Positions 1 to 62,017 of a DNA stretch of 64,000 nt are shown in pieces (within the stretch, counting starts at the first letter, position 1; the number at the start of each line of letters is the position of its first letter). The notes below the pieces were generated by a model. The model was not told the DNA's origin. It worked only from the letters and a program-made list of their open reading frames with translations, and did no database searches. Made by a program: the position numbers and the translations under genes. The stretch spans positions 38,068,781-38,132,780 of the forward strand of contig NC_081830.1 in NCBI RefSeq assembly GCF_030867095.1, in the 5' to 3' direction. The stretch comes from Alligator mississippiensis (Eukaryota > Chordata > Crocodylia > Alligatoridae).

Positions 1-1726
1 TGAGACAGGCTAGGCAAGAGCCTGGTGGCCACAGCAGCCATCTGGGAGGCATGGGTTTAAGTCCCTGTTGTGTTTAAGATTAGACATCTGTCAGGTGATG
101 GGCCAGAGAGCGTGGTTGTTACAGTAACTGCATCGTTCTTGCAGGTGCCGTGCTGTTTTCTGAATGCTTAGCTGCTTACTGGGCCAGAGTGAAGGGTTCT
201 GACTCCATACCTGTTGCCAACCATGGCCATTTTCAAGGGGCCTAGGCCAAGCTGCAGAAGTGTGGCTAAGCAGAATGCCTCAAAGCCTGTTTCTGAGTGG
301 CCACAGATTGAACCTCTGCAGACGTGACAAGCTTGGTCAGCAGAGTAAAGGAAGCTATCCACATGTCCAGCTAAACCGGCAGTAAGATACAGTTAAACAG
401 ATCAAAGGGCCAGAAATGAGATGTATGGGAAAACCATTCATTAAATAATCCAAATACACTGTATCACAGCTTTCACTTATGGTACTTGATGTAACAACAT
501 GTATTAGATGCTGTTTGGTATAACAGATATGTATTTTGTCAATATTCTTAGATAAATTGTAAAAAAAAACAAAAGCAGCCTTGTTTACAAAAGACCAGCA
601 ATTTTATGGAAGAGAGAAAAAGGATGACAACAAGCAATATTCTATAAATGGTGAAGGAAGGAGGTCAGAAATTCTGACCTTTCAAAAGTGTTAACTTTCA
701 CAGAAACATAAATCCCAACTGACACCTTTCACATCCACAAGAAAATGGGTTCAATTAGGTTCCAAAAGTGAAACAAAGATACTTATGTGAAAGCAATCAG
801 TGTTCATTTATTGGAATATTAGAATCAGACACCTATAAATACGGGATATAGACTGGAGGGCAATTTGGAGAACTTGGTAAATTCAAGAAGACCTGTTGCC
901 AGTCTGTGTGCCACTCTCTTCCCCCTCTTGAGTCTCCCTAGCTGCAATAGGTAAGAATCTATGTGGTGCTGCCAGGGGTAGCCAGAAAGACTTTGGGATG
1001 TTTGTTTCTATGTTTTTAGGTGCACACAAATAAATGGTTAAACTAGGCCTCTTTTATCTGCCAACCTGCAAGGTTACCGGTAATCAAGGTAATATAGATC
1101 ATTGCTTAGGTCATTCAGCTAAGATATAGGATAGCCCTAGTTCTGAATCACTGCCTTAACTACAGAGTTAATTTGTATCTTCATAGCCACAGTGGGTTCC
1201 TTTTCAATGCAAGGGCTTTAAATGTCTGTCCCAAACAGGGGAACCTAGTTGGAAGTAAAAACACTGAACCAGCTGCACCATTCTACAGAACTGCTCCAAA
1301 AAGGATCAATAGAGGATAAAATCTTGTCCTATCCCAAATTCCTCTTGAGGAAGAAGGATGATTTGGCATTGTTCTCCCACCAAGGAACAAACCACTAAAT
1401 CCTGGAGTCCAGGCCACCTGCATGGTGGTGCCATGGATTATTCTCTGTGCCACTAGTGTAGCAGAAAGCCTCCTTTTCCTCTTGCCTGCATTTGCTCTCC
1501 CCTCTTTGGATATGTTTCTCTTTTTCTACCTTTTCTTCCTTCCTCTCTCTTTCACTTTAAGATAAGGAATTGTATTTTAAAATTTGTATGTGTGCATTTT
1601 GTATCTCCCCTTGTAGTTTGGTATTTTTATCTATTTGTGTGCCATGGCATTTGTAGCTTATATTTTATACTCCTCACCTTTCAACTTTCAACTATATGTG
1701 TTTTAGTAAGTTATACATTGTAACAT
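1..1726. other. Downstream intergenic DNA, nothing recognised
   Basis: AT-rich sequence with short frames only. I see no exon, RNA gene or clear repeat. A pyrimidine-rich stretch (about 1460-1560) has no clear function. Confidence 0.5.
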
Positions 1727-2472
1727 TGTTAACAAAGGCAGGAATCAAACTGCCCTTCCCTGTATCAGGCTGGCCCCTGAAAGAGCGAGTGAATCAGTGA
1801 TTGAATGTGTAACATGGAAGCAGGCAGCAATTATCACCTGGAAGCTGAACTCAATAGAAGACAGTGTAACAACCAGGAAATCTCTATACCTCACTGATCA
1901 AGGGCTAGAAGCCCTGGCCTGACTTAATCAACACCAGAGACCAACTTTTGGGCTGAATGTCTCCAGATCGACCACTCCCAGAGCCCTATTCTAAATTCAT
2001 CAATGGACTCCCAAACCTGCACGTACATGCGGACGACCCCTGGGGCTGACAGATGCTGTCCAGTAGCCACCAAGGGGGGGGAAGTCCCACAAGGGTCAAT
2101 GACCCCTGGATTGGGCAAACCAGAAAACTGGGGAGTCACCAAAGTCTGCCAAGGACAGATAAAAGGCAGTGAAAAGTGACCCTCAGTGGCGCCCTCTTGA
2201 TCTCCAACTCGACCAGACCTGTCCAGCCAAAAGGACCAGCCGGCAACCCCCTTCTGGAAGATAACACCACGCTGAAAGAAGCCTCAACGACAGACTCCAG
2301 CGCTTGCAGGATAGGTATACCTGACTCTGTAGCCTGCTACTGTGTGTGTGTGTATGTGTGTGCATTTGTGTGTGTGGAGACCAGCCCCAAGGTTTATGAT
2401 TACAGTGTTTCAATCCGCCTAATAAACTAGAATTTTAAGGATCCCGAGTTGGACATTTGTAACTGTTCAACA
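1727..2472 (+). mobile_element. LTR-like unit (possible solo LTR of an old endogenous retrovirus)
   Basis: The block starts TGTTAACAAAGG and ends GTTCAACA, short inverted ends of the TG...CA kind. It has a TATA-like GATAAAAGG near 2158 and AATAAA near 2421, followed by about 50 bp to the end. A TG-rich microsatellite (2340-2375) lies between the two signals. No target duplication is evident and no internal coding adjoins it, so if it is an LTR it is a solo one. The boundaries are approximate. Confidence 0.4.
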
Positions 2473-3901
2473 CTAGCACTCCTCTCCCTGGCAGACCAGC
2501 TCCAGTGAAGTGCAGGTGTCAGGGCTTCTCCAGCCAGCAAATGCCTCAAAGACCCACATCCATTCCTCATGCCACTCCCTTATTGCTCCTGCCTTATGTC
2601 TCAGGCACAATCCCAGACTCATGGAGCATTGTTCAGGGGTCCTGAAAGTATGAAAAATGTGGCATAGAGGCAGCTGACCCACAGCAGGGAGGGATCTCCA
2701 TGCAATATCCTTTGCAGGAATGCAGAGGATGATGGAGCTCAGTTATTTGTTAGCAGCACCACGTGACCCTTCCATCTGCTTACATGCATGTTCTTGTTAA
2801 CCAAAAGTTTGTAAAGGACTGACATGCCCTCTGTACTGAACCTAAAACCTTCAGAATGCCATGAAGTCATATCCCCAGATTAGCTACTTTTTTGCTAAAT
2901 GGAGAAAGTGTTTAATCTTGAGTAGGAAGAAATGAAAAGGCTAACCCTTGACTGTTCTTTGCTTTGTCTGGCAAGGTACAGAGTAAAGTAGGTGGGTGGA
3001 ATATGTACTCTTCTTTTTTTCAGAAGTGATAACTTAGCAATGGATGCCATTAATGCTGCCTCCAGTAATGAAATATATTATTGCAGATGCAACATTTCCC
3101 ACCGAAAACATAGGCCAAATTGCAAAGAAATGGCTGCTGTAGTGTTTTAATGGCTTGTACTTAGCTGCTAAAAGGTGAGGATCAAGGAGGGTTAGTGAAT
3201 CCTGAAACTGATGACTGAATTGGAAGAGCTCTCATCCCTAACGTTCTGTATGGTGATTTTCTGCATCATCTAGGTCTTTAATGAAAGGCAAGGATTTTGT
3301 CGGGTCTTTAAGGCACAATATTCTGCTAGTGCTGAAATCTATGATATAGTTATGATATATCACAGGGCAGCACCTTATCTGCAATATATTGCCTGGATTT
3401 AGATGTACCTTAAAGTTGTACAAATTTGGCTGTTTTTGCCTGTCAACAACCAAAGTATTCCATCAAAGATATATGTACTTCTCTCTAACTTTGTGATTAA
3501 GTTCAATGGGACTCCTCACTCAGTGCCTAAACATAAAGCACAATGGTAAACATTTTCCTACATTGAGACCAGTGTGCTCAGTATCTTGTGTGATTGCGAG
3601 AAGACAATTGGCCCTATTGTGTTTTCTTAGTGTATGTCATATGTGTAGTATATGCTAGCATGCCAAAAGACAAATGGTAGAAAATATCCATGTTTACATA
3701 TAAGTACCCTTGAGGCTACACTCATGATAGACCACTGTCTGTTGACTTAAGAGGAGGATTTGTGCCTCATGTTCATTTACTCGTAGCAATACAGAGATCA
3801 GACTTTACTTTGTCTATATCAGCCATGACTGGACCTATTTCTTTAAGCAAAAAAATAAAAGAGAAAGGCACCATTGTTCCAGTATTTGCATAAATGCCAC
3901 A

Positions 3902-6900
3902 TTTATTTCTTAACTGAACAATGCCTTAAGTGTACACAAACAGTTTAAGACCCTAGGTTCCAACACTCATAGTTTAAGACATCAAGAAAACTAGACTCAG
4001 TACTTCAGTATTTTTTTCTTGTTATTATACAGTGGTAAAGGGTGTGCCCACAGCAATCACATATATACAAAGCAAGAGAAATGGTCTCCCAGCACTTGGG
4101 GATGGCATCACAGGAAGAACTCATGTGGACAAACTAGATAATGGAAGCACAGGCAAAAAAAGTAAAACAAAATAAAATTAACCACAACCTCCTTCATTGT
4201 ACAGTAAGATCATAATAACGAGTCACAGCTCATGAAAAGTGATGGATTCCTTCATACAGCTCATTAAATACAAGACAGAAAGACAGTAAGAGCATATTAG
4301 ACAGGTGTTAAGACATATGGGCTGTTGCTGTTTACAGTGTGTGTTAGCATGGATGCATCATCATTGGCAACAGCTGGAACTGCTTGTGTGAGCTACCCCA
4401 ATTCTCATTCGGGTGCTGCCTACTGTCCAAACTTCTGCTAGCAAGTTTGTTCTGAGGTCATTTTAGGAAACAATCCTGTTGTTACAAAACCAGCAGTCCC
4501 TCTGCCTGAAGGCCCTTTGCAGCACTGGCATTTTCTCCTTAGATTAAGCACCTAGTTATGATCTTAATAAAATTATTTCATTAGTTTGGGCCCTACATAG
4601 GAAAACCCTGGTGTAAATGGATGACTGGTTCCCCTTGTATGGTTACAAAAGCTCAGGCAGAGAGGCCATTTCAAAGATGTTTCCAAATGACAAGTGTGTT
4701 TTTTGGAATTACCTCTTATCCTAACTCCCTGTTAAGTCATGGTTAACTTTTTTGACAACATTGTATCTCACTGGCCTATGTGATCTAAAGGAAACAGCAG
4801 AAAACTATTAAAGGACAACAGTGGTGTCACTTCTGAGTGGCCAGTCTACATCTTGGTTGTTCAGGCTGAACTCAGCTGGTTCTCCAGTTCATCTACACGC
4901 ACTGAAACACAGTGGGGACTTCCTCCAGAATGCCTTGTTCAGCGTCTCTCTCTGTGACAAGGATTCCTTGTTTCTTTTCCTCTTGCTGTTCTCACCCTCA
5001 CAAAGCTTCTGTGCCTCATCTCTGATTAACTGAAGCTCGAGGTTTTGCTTCATCTTTAATGCTTATATATCTCGACCCTTTTCATCCTTCAGTACAAAGC
5101 AAAGAAATGTGAATGGAAATTCTCCTTAGCTACTCTGAGGGCAGGGGCTAGTCTCATCTACTTGAATTTTGGGAATGGGTGGAACCTTCAACAGCAAGGA
5201 TGAGACATGAAGAAAGGTGCAGGGTGTCACATAAAGAGGGGACTTGGATTAGGACTACTGCCAGCCATTGCTTGGGTGGAGCCTGTGAAATCCACAGATT
5301 ACAGCTACTTGGATATACTGTAGGGAACCACTGTAAGCCCCCTAGGCAGTCATTCCTCCCTAAACTTCTCCACCTCAGCCTTCACATTCAAAGCCTGATC
5401 CAAAGCCCAGTGTAGTCAACAGGAAGCACTATACTGACTTCAGGAAGCTTTGGGTCAGGCCCTTGATCCTCAACTCAGCCACCTGGTGTGCTCTACAGGT
5501 TTGCTGGCCTCAGGCACACTCAGCACTGACTGAATGAAACCAAGGTCTCTTCCACAACCAGACCAAAGACCACGCTCTTCAGGATTGCTGACCTAAGGCA
5601 TGGCCCCATAATCATTACCCCACAACCCTGTCAAAGGAAAACTTCCAAGCCACCTTTCCCTATGGTAACCAATGGCATTTCCACCCTTTCCTCACTTTTC
5701 TTCTCTAGTCCTGTTTAGCAAAGAATTTAAGCACCTGCTTAACTTTAGGCATATGCTTAACTGTTCAGTGTGACTTAAGCACATACTTAAATGTTCTCCT
5801 CAACTGGGTCAAGCATTAAGAGATTCTTTTGCATGTTCCTGTCAGAAGTGAAAAGTTTCCCTCTGGATTTCTAAAACCCTTTAAAACATATTTAGATGGG
5901 GAAAAGTGCTCATTCCTGGCTATGGACATTTGAGCTGTAATACTAAGAAATCTTTGTCTGTGTGGACAAGCTGCTGTCTGACCTGTCTTCCCAGAAACGT
6001 AGGACTGGCACACAGAAGGAAAGGAGCAAGCACTGGAGGCTGAATTTGACACTGTTCCCTGTGGAGACCCATGATGCCATCCAGGTCTGTGAGATAGAAT
6101 GAAACCCCCCTGGGAACATGAGTGATGCCAGGGAGCTGTTCAGAACCAAAAAGAAAAGGGTTCTGGAGAGAAATAAAAGGCCATTCAGCACGCAGCAGGA
6201 GGGCTAAACTACATCCTGTCTTGAAACACATGTTCTGCTTCTGGGCCAGTGAGAGGCTGGGGCTGGGGGAGCACCCCACGGAGGCTGTGTTCACACCACA
6301 GTGTGATGGCAGGCTGCCAGCCCTTGGGTGTGTGGGACATCTTGACTGATTTGTGGAAGCAGACTACAGGCTGCATTGGGGTTCCTGCCTCCCTCTTCTA
6401 TGCCTCCCCCTCCAAGCCTCCACGAAACAAAACAAAAAAGTAAAGAGGAAAGAAAAGCTGTGCAGAGACCATCTCCACTTGGAACCACACATACAGCACT
6501 CAGCAAACACAACAGACAGGATGGAAAAGTGCCAAAGAGAACCAAGGCGCAGCTGTGCTGTGCAAATTTAAGGTCAGCCGTGAATGTGTGATGATGAAGC
6601 ATGGACCAGCAAGGGGTCCTGGGATATAGGTGGAGAAATCTCCTCCTTGACATTTCTGCCTGGACTTGTGTGTACATGACCAACTGGAAATCTCACAAGG
6701 GGAGCGCTGAACAAAAACAATCCTGGGCATTAAAAAGCAAAGACCTTGGCTGCTTCAGTGACCTTAGAAAAGCTTATATCAAGTTAATCAATCATCAGTC
6801 AACCAGGTCTTTGCAAAGGGGAGAAGGGCTGTTGACCACGCCATGTCTCTGCTTTGGTAAGCTTCCTCCCCACCAACTTAGCTATTCTACAAAGGCAGCC

Positions 6901-8905
6901 TAAGTCAGACAGAGAGATGGGGGCACGGGAAAGAAGGTGGAAGTTACTATTTTAAATGGGAAGGGGTATAAGAAACATCACATACAAAAGTAAAAAGAAG
7001 CCTCAGTTTATATCTTCCTAGCCATTCCCACCCCAAACCCCTGCCATGCTCTCCATTCCCCATTCATCTGCTTTGAGCAGGTTCTTTCCCTAAGAAAAAG
7101 GAAGGAAAGTAAAAGCCCTTTCAGCAAAGGGCATGAGAGTTAGCCACCTGGTTCAAGGCAGCTGCTCTGACTCTGGGCTCCTATGAAACTTTCTGATCTC
7201 GTTTTAAAAAGCCCTTTATTAATTCTGGCCATCTGCCCAGGTATAATGGCATGAGCCCTTTCATCACTCCTGCAGTGAACTAGCTATTTAGTGTCACCTG
7301 GTGAACTAGTCCAACCCGAGCTGTGGTTATGCATAATGGGAGCCTGCTGCCACTCACAATAGCACATTCCCTAGCAGCATGGTATCCCTTCAGGCCTCTC
7401 CCCACGTCCCCATTCGAATTTATTGGACCAGAAAGGGTTCCACAGCCCCCTCTGGATGCAAGTCCATGTGACACTGATTCATCCTCTCAAAGTTTTTCCA
7501 AAGCCTCCAACCCAGGGCAGAGATTAGGACAGGATGGTGCAGATGGCCTGTGTGCTTATGGTTTCTTGCTCAAGATTTCTGAGAGGCAGGCTGCACACTA
7601 TGCTTGGGACGTGTTCAAACAGCACTATCCTTCCAAGCTAAATGACTGGACCATATGCTCTTCCAGAACTTCAGACTCCTCTTCTGCCTCTTTTCCCCCA
7701 TACCAACATAGGTGCTAAAAGTAACCAGACTAGAGGTAATACCTCTGCCCCCTCAAAACCAAACCTTCTTGATAGAATCAACCAGAACCAGCCATCACTG
7801 CATCCCACCTGGCTAGCCACTAAATGCTACATGACTGGATTTCAAGTACTGGGTGAAAAACATGCACACACACACCCTCAACACACACACTGATCTTTAC
7901 ATGGTACAAGCAAGTTGAGGAAGGGCCCCAGTACATGCAGTGACATGCCCATGGGAGAACGGGTGTCTCTGCTATTCTATGTATGCAGCAAGCCACTTCC
8001 TTCCTGAGGTGCACAGGGTGGGTGGAAATCACTTTATGTGGGAAGTCATGACTCATTGCCTAGTTGCCACTTGTAGGGAAAGTGGTTTTGACTCTGGAGT
8101 CACGGCCAAGCAGATGGAGCATGGGGCAATAGTTCTGGAGTTACGAAGAGTGCAGATGTCAGCACTCACAACAGGTGGGACCAGTTGAATTCAGCCAGAC
8201 CTCCCAGTGAAAAGGTCCATGAAAGAAGACAAAGATGGCATCGCAAAATGGCCAGACAAGACCCTCTTTGGTGGCCCATCTTCCATGGCCTTCCCTTTCC
8301 TGGGGGAGGCTTTGTATGTGTGTGAGTTTGAGGAACAATACAGAATTAACTCAATGTATAGCTTTCAGTGAAGTAAATAGAAATAAATACTTTATAAATA
8401 TAATCTCAAACTACTGTAACTTAGTTTATCATGTCACTGCTTCTCTTTTTTTCTTTTTAAACTTCAATAAATTGGGAAATACCTAAACTACCACTTTCTC
8501 TTCACACAGAAGCAACTCCTCATGACTTGTAACCTCTGAGCTTTCACACACTCCTGCCTCTTTAAACTGAAGACTTGTTTTAAAATGGGAACAAAAAAAA
8601 AACCGCAGCGCCCGCTTCTTAGAGTTACGGGTCATATGACACCAAGGTCACCCAACAAGGAGACGGGCAGAGGATCACATGCACACAAGAAATCATGGCC
8701 AGGCTGTACCAGGCTTTTGCAGCTACAACAGAAATGAATTTTCCCAGTGAAGGTGTAGATCAAGATGTATCCTCCGGTGGAGCAGGCAGCTAGGGCGGTA
8801 GGTGGTATGAGAGATCTGAAGTTAAGATGGGGGCTTTTGATGAGAATCAACGATCTCAATCCTGTTGGCAGATGGATGAGGTGGAGGATGGTTTTGAGTT
8901 TTAGG
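3902..8905 (-). other. KIF1A: Probable KIF1A 3'UTR, end uncertain
   Basis: Gene-sense sequence after the stop has no further KIF1A coding. AATAAA hexamers on the minus strand occur at 7220-7215 and 3907-3902. Either could end the transcript, giving a 3'UTR of about 1.7 or 5.0 kb. Neither has a convincing GU-rich downstream element by eye. A short CA tract lies at 7862-7890. Confidence 0.4.
7215..7220 (-). terminator. KIF1A: Candidate poly(A) signal AATAAA
   Basis: This is a canonical hexamer in gene sense, 1.7 kb after the stop. It is the first one met downstream. Use is unproven. Confidence 0.3.
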
Positions 8906-57179
<48,274 letters not shown>

Positions 57180-58215
57180 ACAGAATCATAGAAAATTAGC
57201 GGTGGAAGGAACCTCAGGATATCTAGTTTAACCCCTGGCTAAAAATAGGACCATCCCCAACTAGATCATCCCAGACAAAGCTTTGTCTACCCAGGTCTTA
57301 AAAACCCCCAAGGATTGAGATTCCACCACCTCTCTGGGTAACCTGTTCCAGTGCTTTACTACCCTCCTAGTGAGAAAGTCTTTCCTAATATCTAACCTCA
57401 ACTTCCCTTGCTGCAACTTGAGCCCATTGCTCCTTGTTCTGTCATCTGCCACCACTGAGAACAGTCCAGCTCCATTCTCTTTTGAACCCCACTTCAGGTA
57501 GTTGAAGGCTGCTATTAAATACCCACTCAGTCTTCTCTTCTCCAGACTAAATAAGCCCAGGTCCCTCAACTTCACCTCAGAAGTTGTGCACTCCAGCTCC
57601 CTAATCATTTTCATTGTCCTCTGCTGGACTCTCTAATTTGTCCACATATTTTCCAGGGCGGGGGCGCACACGGGGACAAACCTGAACACAGTACTCCAGA
57701 TGTGGCCTCACCAGTGCTGAATAGAGAGAAGAATCACTTCCCTCGATCTGCTGACAACGGTCCTACTAATGTAGCCCAATATGCCATTAGACTTCTTTGT
57801 AACAAGAAGGGCACACTGCTGGCTCATGTTCAGCTTACTGTCCACTGTAACCCCTGGGTCTTTTTCCGCAGAGCTACTGCCCAGCCAGTCAGCCCCTACC
57901 CTGTCCTAGTGCATAGGATTGTTCCATCCTAAGTGCAGGACTTTGCACATATCCTTATTGAACCTCATAAGATTTCTTTTGGCCCAGTCCTCCAATTTGT
58001 CAAGGTCTCTGAATCCTCGCCCTATTCTCCAGTGTGTCTACTACTCTCCCCAGGTTGATGTCACATGCAAAATTGCAGGTCTATACCATCTTCCAGGTCA
58101 TTGATGAAGGTATTGAACTAAATCAGCCCCAGGACTGACTCCCTGGAAAGTCTCCTTCCAGGTTGTTGATAAAGATATTGAACAAAATCAGCCCCAAGAC
58201 CAATCCACTGATATT
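57180..58215 (-). mobile_element. CR1 LINE, 5'-truncated, with an internal duplication
   Basis: The minus frame 57614-57261 carries LRDLGLFSLEKRRLSGYLIA and VVKHWNRLPREVVESQ. Beyond that the ORF is broken into several frames up to about 58215. The 3' end is AGAATCATAGAAAATTAG at 57181. Near the 5' limit a block of about 48 bp (58092-58139) is repeated at 58156-58203. It is close in sequence to the CR1 at 14.6-15.9 kb. Confidence 0.88.
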
Positions 58216-61147
58216 AGTCAGTGGAATCCCCCCTGAGTTCAGCCAAGTTATGTCATTGACACCAGCTGAAGTTCTGGCTCAGGTAGTGGGTCAGTTCCCC
58301 TGTACAGATAGTGGGGCAAATGTGCCCTCCGGGTGGCTGGATGAAGATGCCAACTCCTTGTTATACCACTTACAAACTGACAGAACCAGGACCTGGACCC
58401 TGGGCTCTCACTGCTCCCAGCCTGAGAGCCTGCCTGTTGAACTTGCAGGAGAAAATCTCTTCTCATCCAGGACACTATGTGCTCTGTCACCCACAACCTT
58501 CTGCCATCTCCATCCCTTCACCCAGAAACTGTACTCAAGGTTTCTGCACCTTGCTGAGGCCCCTCACAGGGGCTTCTTGCCCAGTCCTCCCCACCACTAG
58601 AGTGGACAAGGAAGGGTGAAGAGTGGGTACAGCACTGGTTTTGTTTACTCTGGCTGAGAGCTGTGGAAAAGGCCATGGTAAATCAGCCTATTCCTAGGTA
58701 AGGTGGGAGGAACTGTGGTTCCAAGTCCCTGGTGCATCTGTGGGGACAACAGAGCCACAAGCTGCTCTCCATCTGGGGCTAACATATCACCCAAACTAAA
58801 CAAGCAGGACCAAGAATGCCATCTTGTATGCAAGAAGCTAGAAGCCACACAGAACCTAAGTCCTTGGACTTGCCTGATGGAATGCTTTCATTACAGCTAA
58901 GGAGCAGAAGTGTGCAAGCTCTTTCAGCCTTTGAGACTCCCCCTTGACTCGATACCAGGCTGGCAGAGCCTCTGAATGTCAACAAGATGTCTGTTCCATG
59001 TCACTGTTACCACTGTATGGTGTCACTGGCAATATGTTTTAAGAGTGACAGCTGATTTTGAGCACCTTTATTTTTGCTTATCCAAGCTGGCCTGAAGACA
59101 GCAGGAATGAGAATTTGTTTCCTATTCCAGTGCATGTGAGAGACAGATCAGTAGAAAATGAAGAGCAACAATTATGGTGGCTATTGTGGAATAAGGAGCC
59201 CCAACCTATGAATTGTACATTTCAGACAGCATTGAAGTACTGTACAGGGCCCAAGCCTTCCGCGGTCACCTGTAGAGAGACTGACATTCCCATCTCTGAC
59301 TTCTGGCCCTTCCATATGTGGAAGTATATATAACTTTGAACAAAGAGGTCAGCCAAAGGGAAAAAAAGCTGGTCACAGCTCATATTGACTTTTGGTAATT
59401 CTCCTGTCCTGCAAGCTGCACCAGCGATAATCCAATCCAGGCTGACAGGTGATCCTGGAGTGGAGATATGGCTGTAATTCACTGGAAGGTGTTGAAGCTA
59501 AGGAGTCCAAGCCATATTTTTTGTCTTGTTCAGGCTTTACTCCAGAACAGCCTCTGGTAACATATAGCATGTAGTTTTCTAAAATCTGCATGTATTTAAC
59601 TTTCCTTCTTCAAAATGCAGACCCAGCAGGCAGCAAACCTCTCCCTGACATTAAGTCCTTGAAGCATGTTACCAATTTAACTTTTGTTGTTTGAGAAGTA
59701 AATTGGCAAGGCCAGTTGTGTACATAGTACCTCTGGCATTTCAGAACTTCTTGCAGTCAAGGATTAAGTGTGAATTAGTAGCACCCTAACCTCTGCAGGG
59801 CCTGAAAGTGTAGATGTCCAGCAGGCCTGCACTTTAACTGAGACACAGGACCACAAAGTGGATTCAGAAGTCACAAGAGAACACAACCTGCTCTCACCCA
59901 TCTGCTTTGCATAGAACCCGGGCTACTGCATTTGGAATTGTTTCTGGCTTCTCTGGGATCTTCCTGGACTACTGCAGAACAATGGTGTGGCCACCTTAGT
60001 CTGGTGGCAGCAAAGGTAAAACATCACCAGTAGGTCAGGGCCATAGCACAATGTCCTGCTTAATCTATCAGTCATTTCTGGCCACTGCTGCTAGTCAGGA
60101 CAAGTGATGTGTTAACTAGCATCTCAGAACTGCTTCTACCTTGATAATGCAGATACCCTCAAAGAATGGCAGAGATCATGGTTCATGTGAGTTCCTCAAA
60201 ATGCTCCTTTCCTGAGGAACCTGCCTCACCCATCTACTGTGAATAATGGAGTGACCAGATATTTGAACAAGCAGTGCCCTGGCAGTTGACAATGCAGGAT
60301 CATACCAAGAACAGCTGCACTGGGATACTGCCAAATCCAGTGAGCATTTCTGGGTGGCCAGTTTGTTGTTCATAAATTCCTAAGCCCCCAAGTTTCCCCA
60401 CTCAGAGTAGTGGTTTGATTCAGCTGACTTAAAATGACAATTTTGACCAAAAGGGCAATTCTAGCAAAAAGGGCTTGACCATCTACATAGGGACATCAGT
60501 TCAAGTCCTTCCATTTACATTGCAGGTGCAGGAACAAGCCTTATGGGTATATCTAAATGTTCAGTGCAGCGAACTACAGATATACCCCAAGCTTGCTGCA
60601 CTGAAGTCTATGTACTGCAAGGCTGCACTGTGCTTTCCAGCTCTACATGTACTAGCTCCTGAACAAGAAGCAGCACAGTCATATTCACACATGTTGTACC
60701 TGGGCTAATAACTGCTGCCTCTCAGGTGAGCTCATCAGCCTTGGCACATCACAGCGCAAACAGAGTTCTCACAGTTTCTAGTTCCAGATGTGGCACATGC
60801 TCACCTCAGCCCTGCCTCGTACTGTGTTATGTAAGCATCCAGAGAAACATATGCAACTGCAGCCTGGTCAAGCTCTCAGTAAATTAAACAGGAATCTTTC
60901 CACCAGTCTAATGGCAGTATACTGGGCTACTGAAGCCCAAGGCAAAAACAAACAGCTTTAAACCCACCTACGACTGCTCTAGGGACTGACTGCTTTCTGG
61001 CAGCATAGACTTCTTCCAGGCAGCTCTTCAGGAGAAGGAACTGCTGAAGCAGGTTGAGTTCTGGATCCTCAAGAGAGTCTGAGTCCAATGCAGTTCTGCA
61101 TGGGGAGGATAGGAGGAGATTAAGTCTGGGGCCTGCATGGCCTAGAT
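58216..61147 (-). other. Intron segment, unrecognised
   Basis: 2.9 kb without a recognised repeat or KIF1A exon. An exon-like open stretch at 60968-61095 is out of phase (see rejected items). Confidence 0.5.
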
Positions 61148-61621
61148 CAGGGGTGTCAAACACATGGCCCATGGGCTAGATCTGACTCACATTGCTGCTT
61201 TATCTAACCTGCTGGGACACTGAAAGTTGGGGGTTGTGGCTAGGGGACTGGACTGCCACAGAATCCAGGAATCTTGAGCCCCAGTTGACATGATGACTAT
61301 CAGCAGGAGTGCAAGCGAGGGCTGATAAAGCCCCAGATGCTTTCCAACCGCTTTGTCCATTGCCAGCATCATGGCTCTGTCTCCTCAGCTGCTGTGTGCC
61401 CCATACCAGAACTAGAGCTGCCACCATGGCACATAACATGCAGTGTGGCAACTGCTCCAGCTCTGGCCTGGGGCATGCAGTGCAAGATGGAGCTTTACCA
61501 CATGCCCTGTTCCAGAACCAGAGCTGCCCCTGCCACCACCAAAACATGCCCCAGGCTGGAACTGGCCTGCAAGAAGCCTATGGTCCAAATCCAGCCCTGG
61601 GCACAAGTTGTTTGACAACTG
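61148..61621. mobile_element. Small hAT MITE with partial target duplication
   Basis: The left end is CAGGGGTGTCAAACACATGG. The right end, reversed, is CAGTTGTCAAACAACTTGTG. The flanks share CCTAGAT (61141-61147 and 61624-61630), a slightly decayed 8-bp duplication. The ends are of the CAG...CTG hAT kind. 474 bp, no transposase. Confidence 0.72.
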
Positions 61622-62017
61622 GACCTAGATTATACCCAGCACTGAAGACAATTTCACTTCAACACCTGTGGGCAGGCATTTCTGTGGGAGCCACCAGAAA
61701 GCCCCATTAGAACCTGGGCCTGATGGAAAGATTTTGGAATATAAACTTGTTATGCATCCCTTGCAACTATGAAATAACAGGTGAGCTCACCTTGAAGCAG
61801 AATGAAACCAGGAAGGTTGTAGAGGAAGGTGAAAGGAGAGAGGAAGAGGGGAAGAAGGAGGGGTGGCGTGTCGCTGAAGGAAAGAGGGCGGGGACACTAA
61901 CCACAAGATTGGTGAGGTGCAAAGATGGCATGCTCAGACCAAAGAAAAGCCTTTTAAAAGGAAGACAAAAGTGAAATAACCCCCAAATTTTTGCTAAGCT
62001 TTGGAGAGAGAGAGAGC

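Noticed and set aside
60968-61095. Exon-like minus stretch (LDSDSLEDPELNLLQQFLLL) with AG and GT borders
   Set aside because: Its only open phase ends with one leftover base, while the next known KIF1A exon needs two. The other phases contain stops. It is not recognisable as KIF1A.
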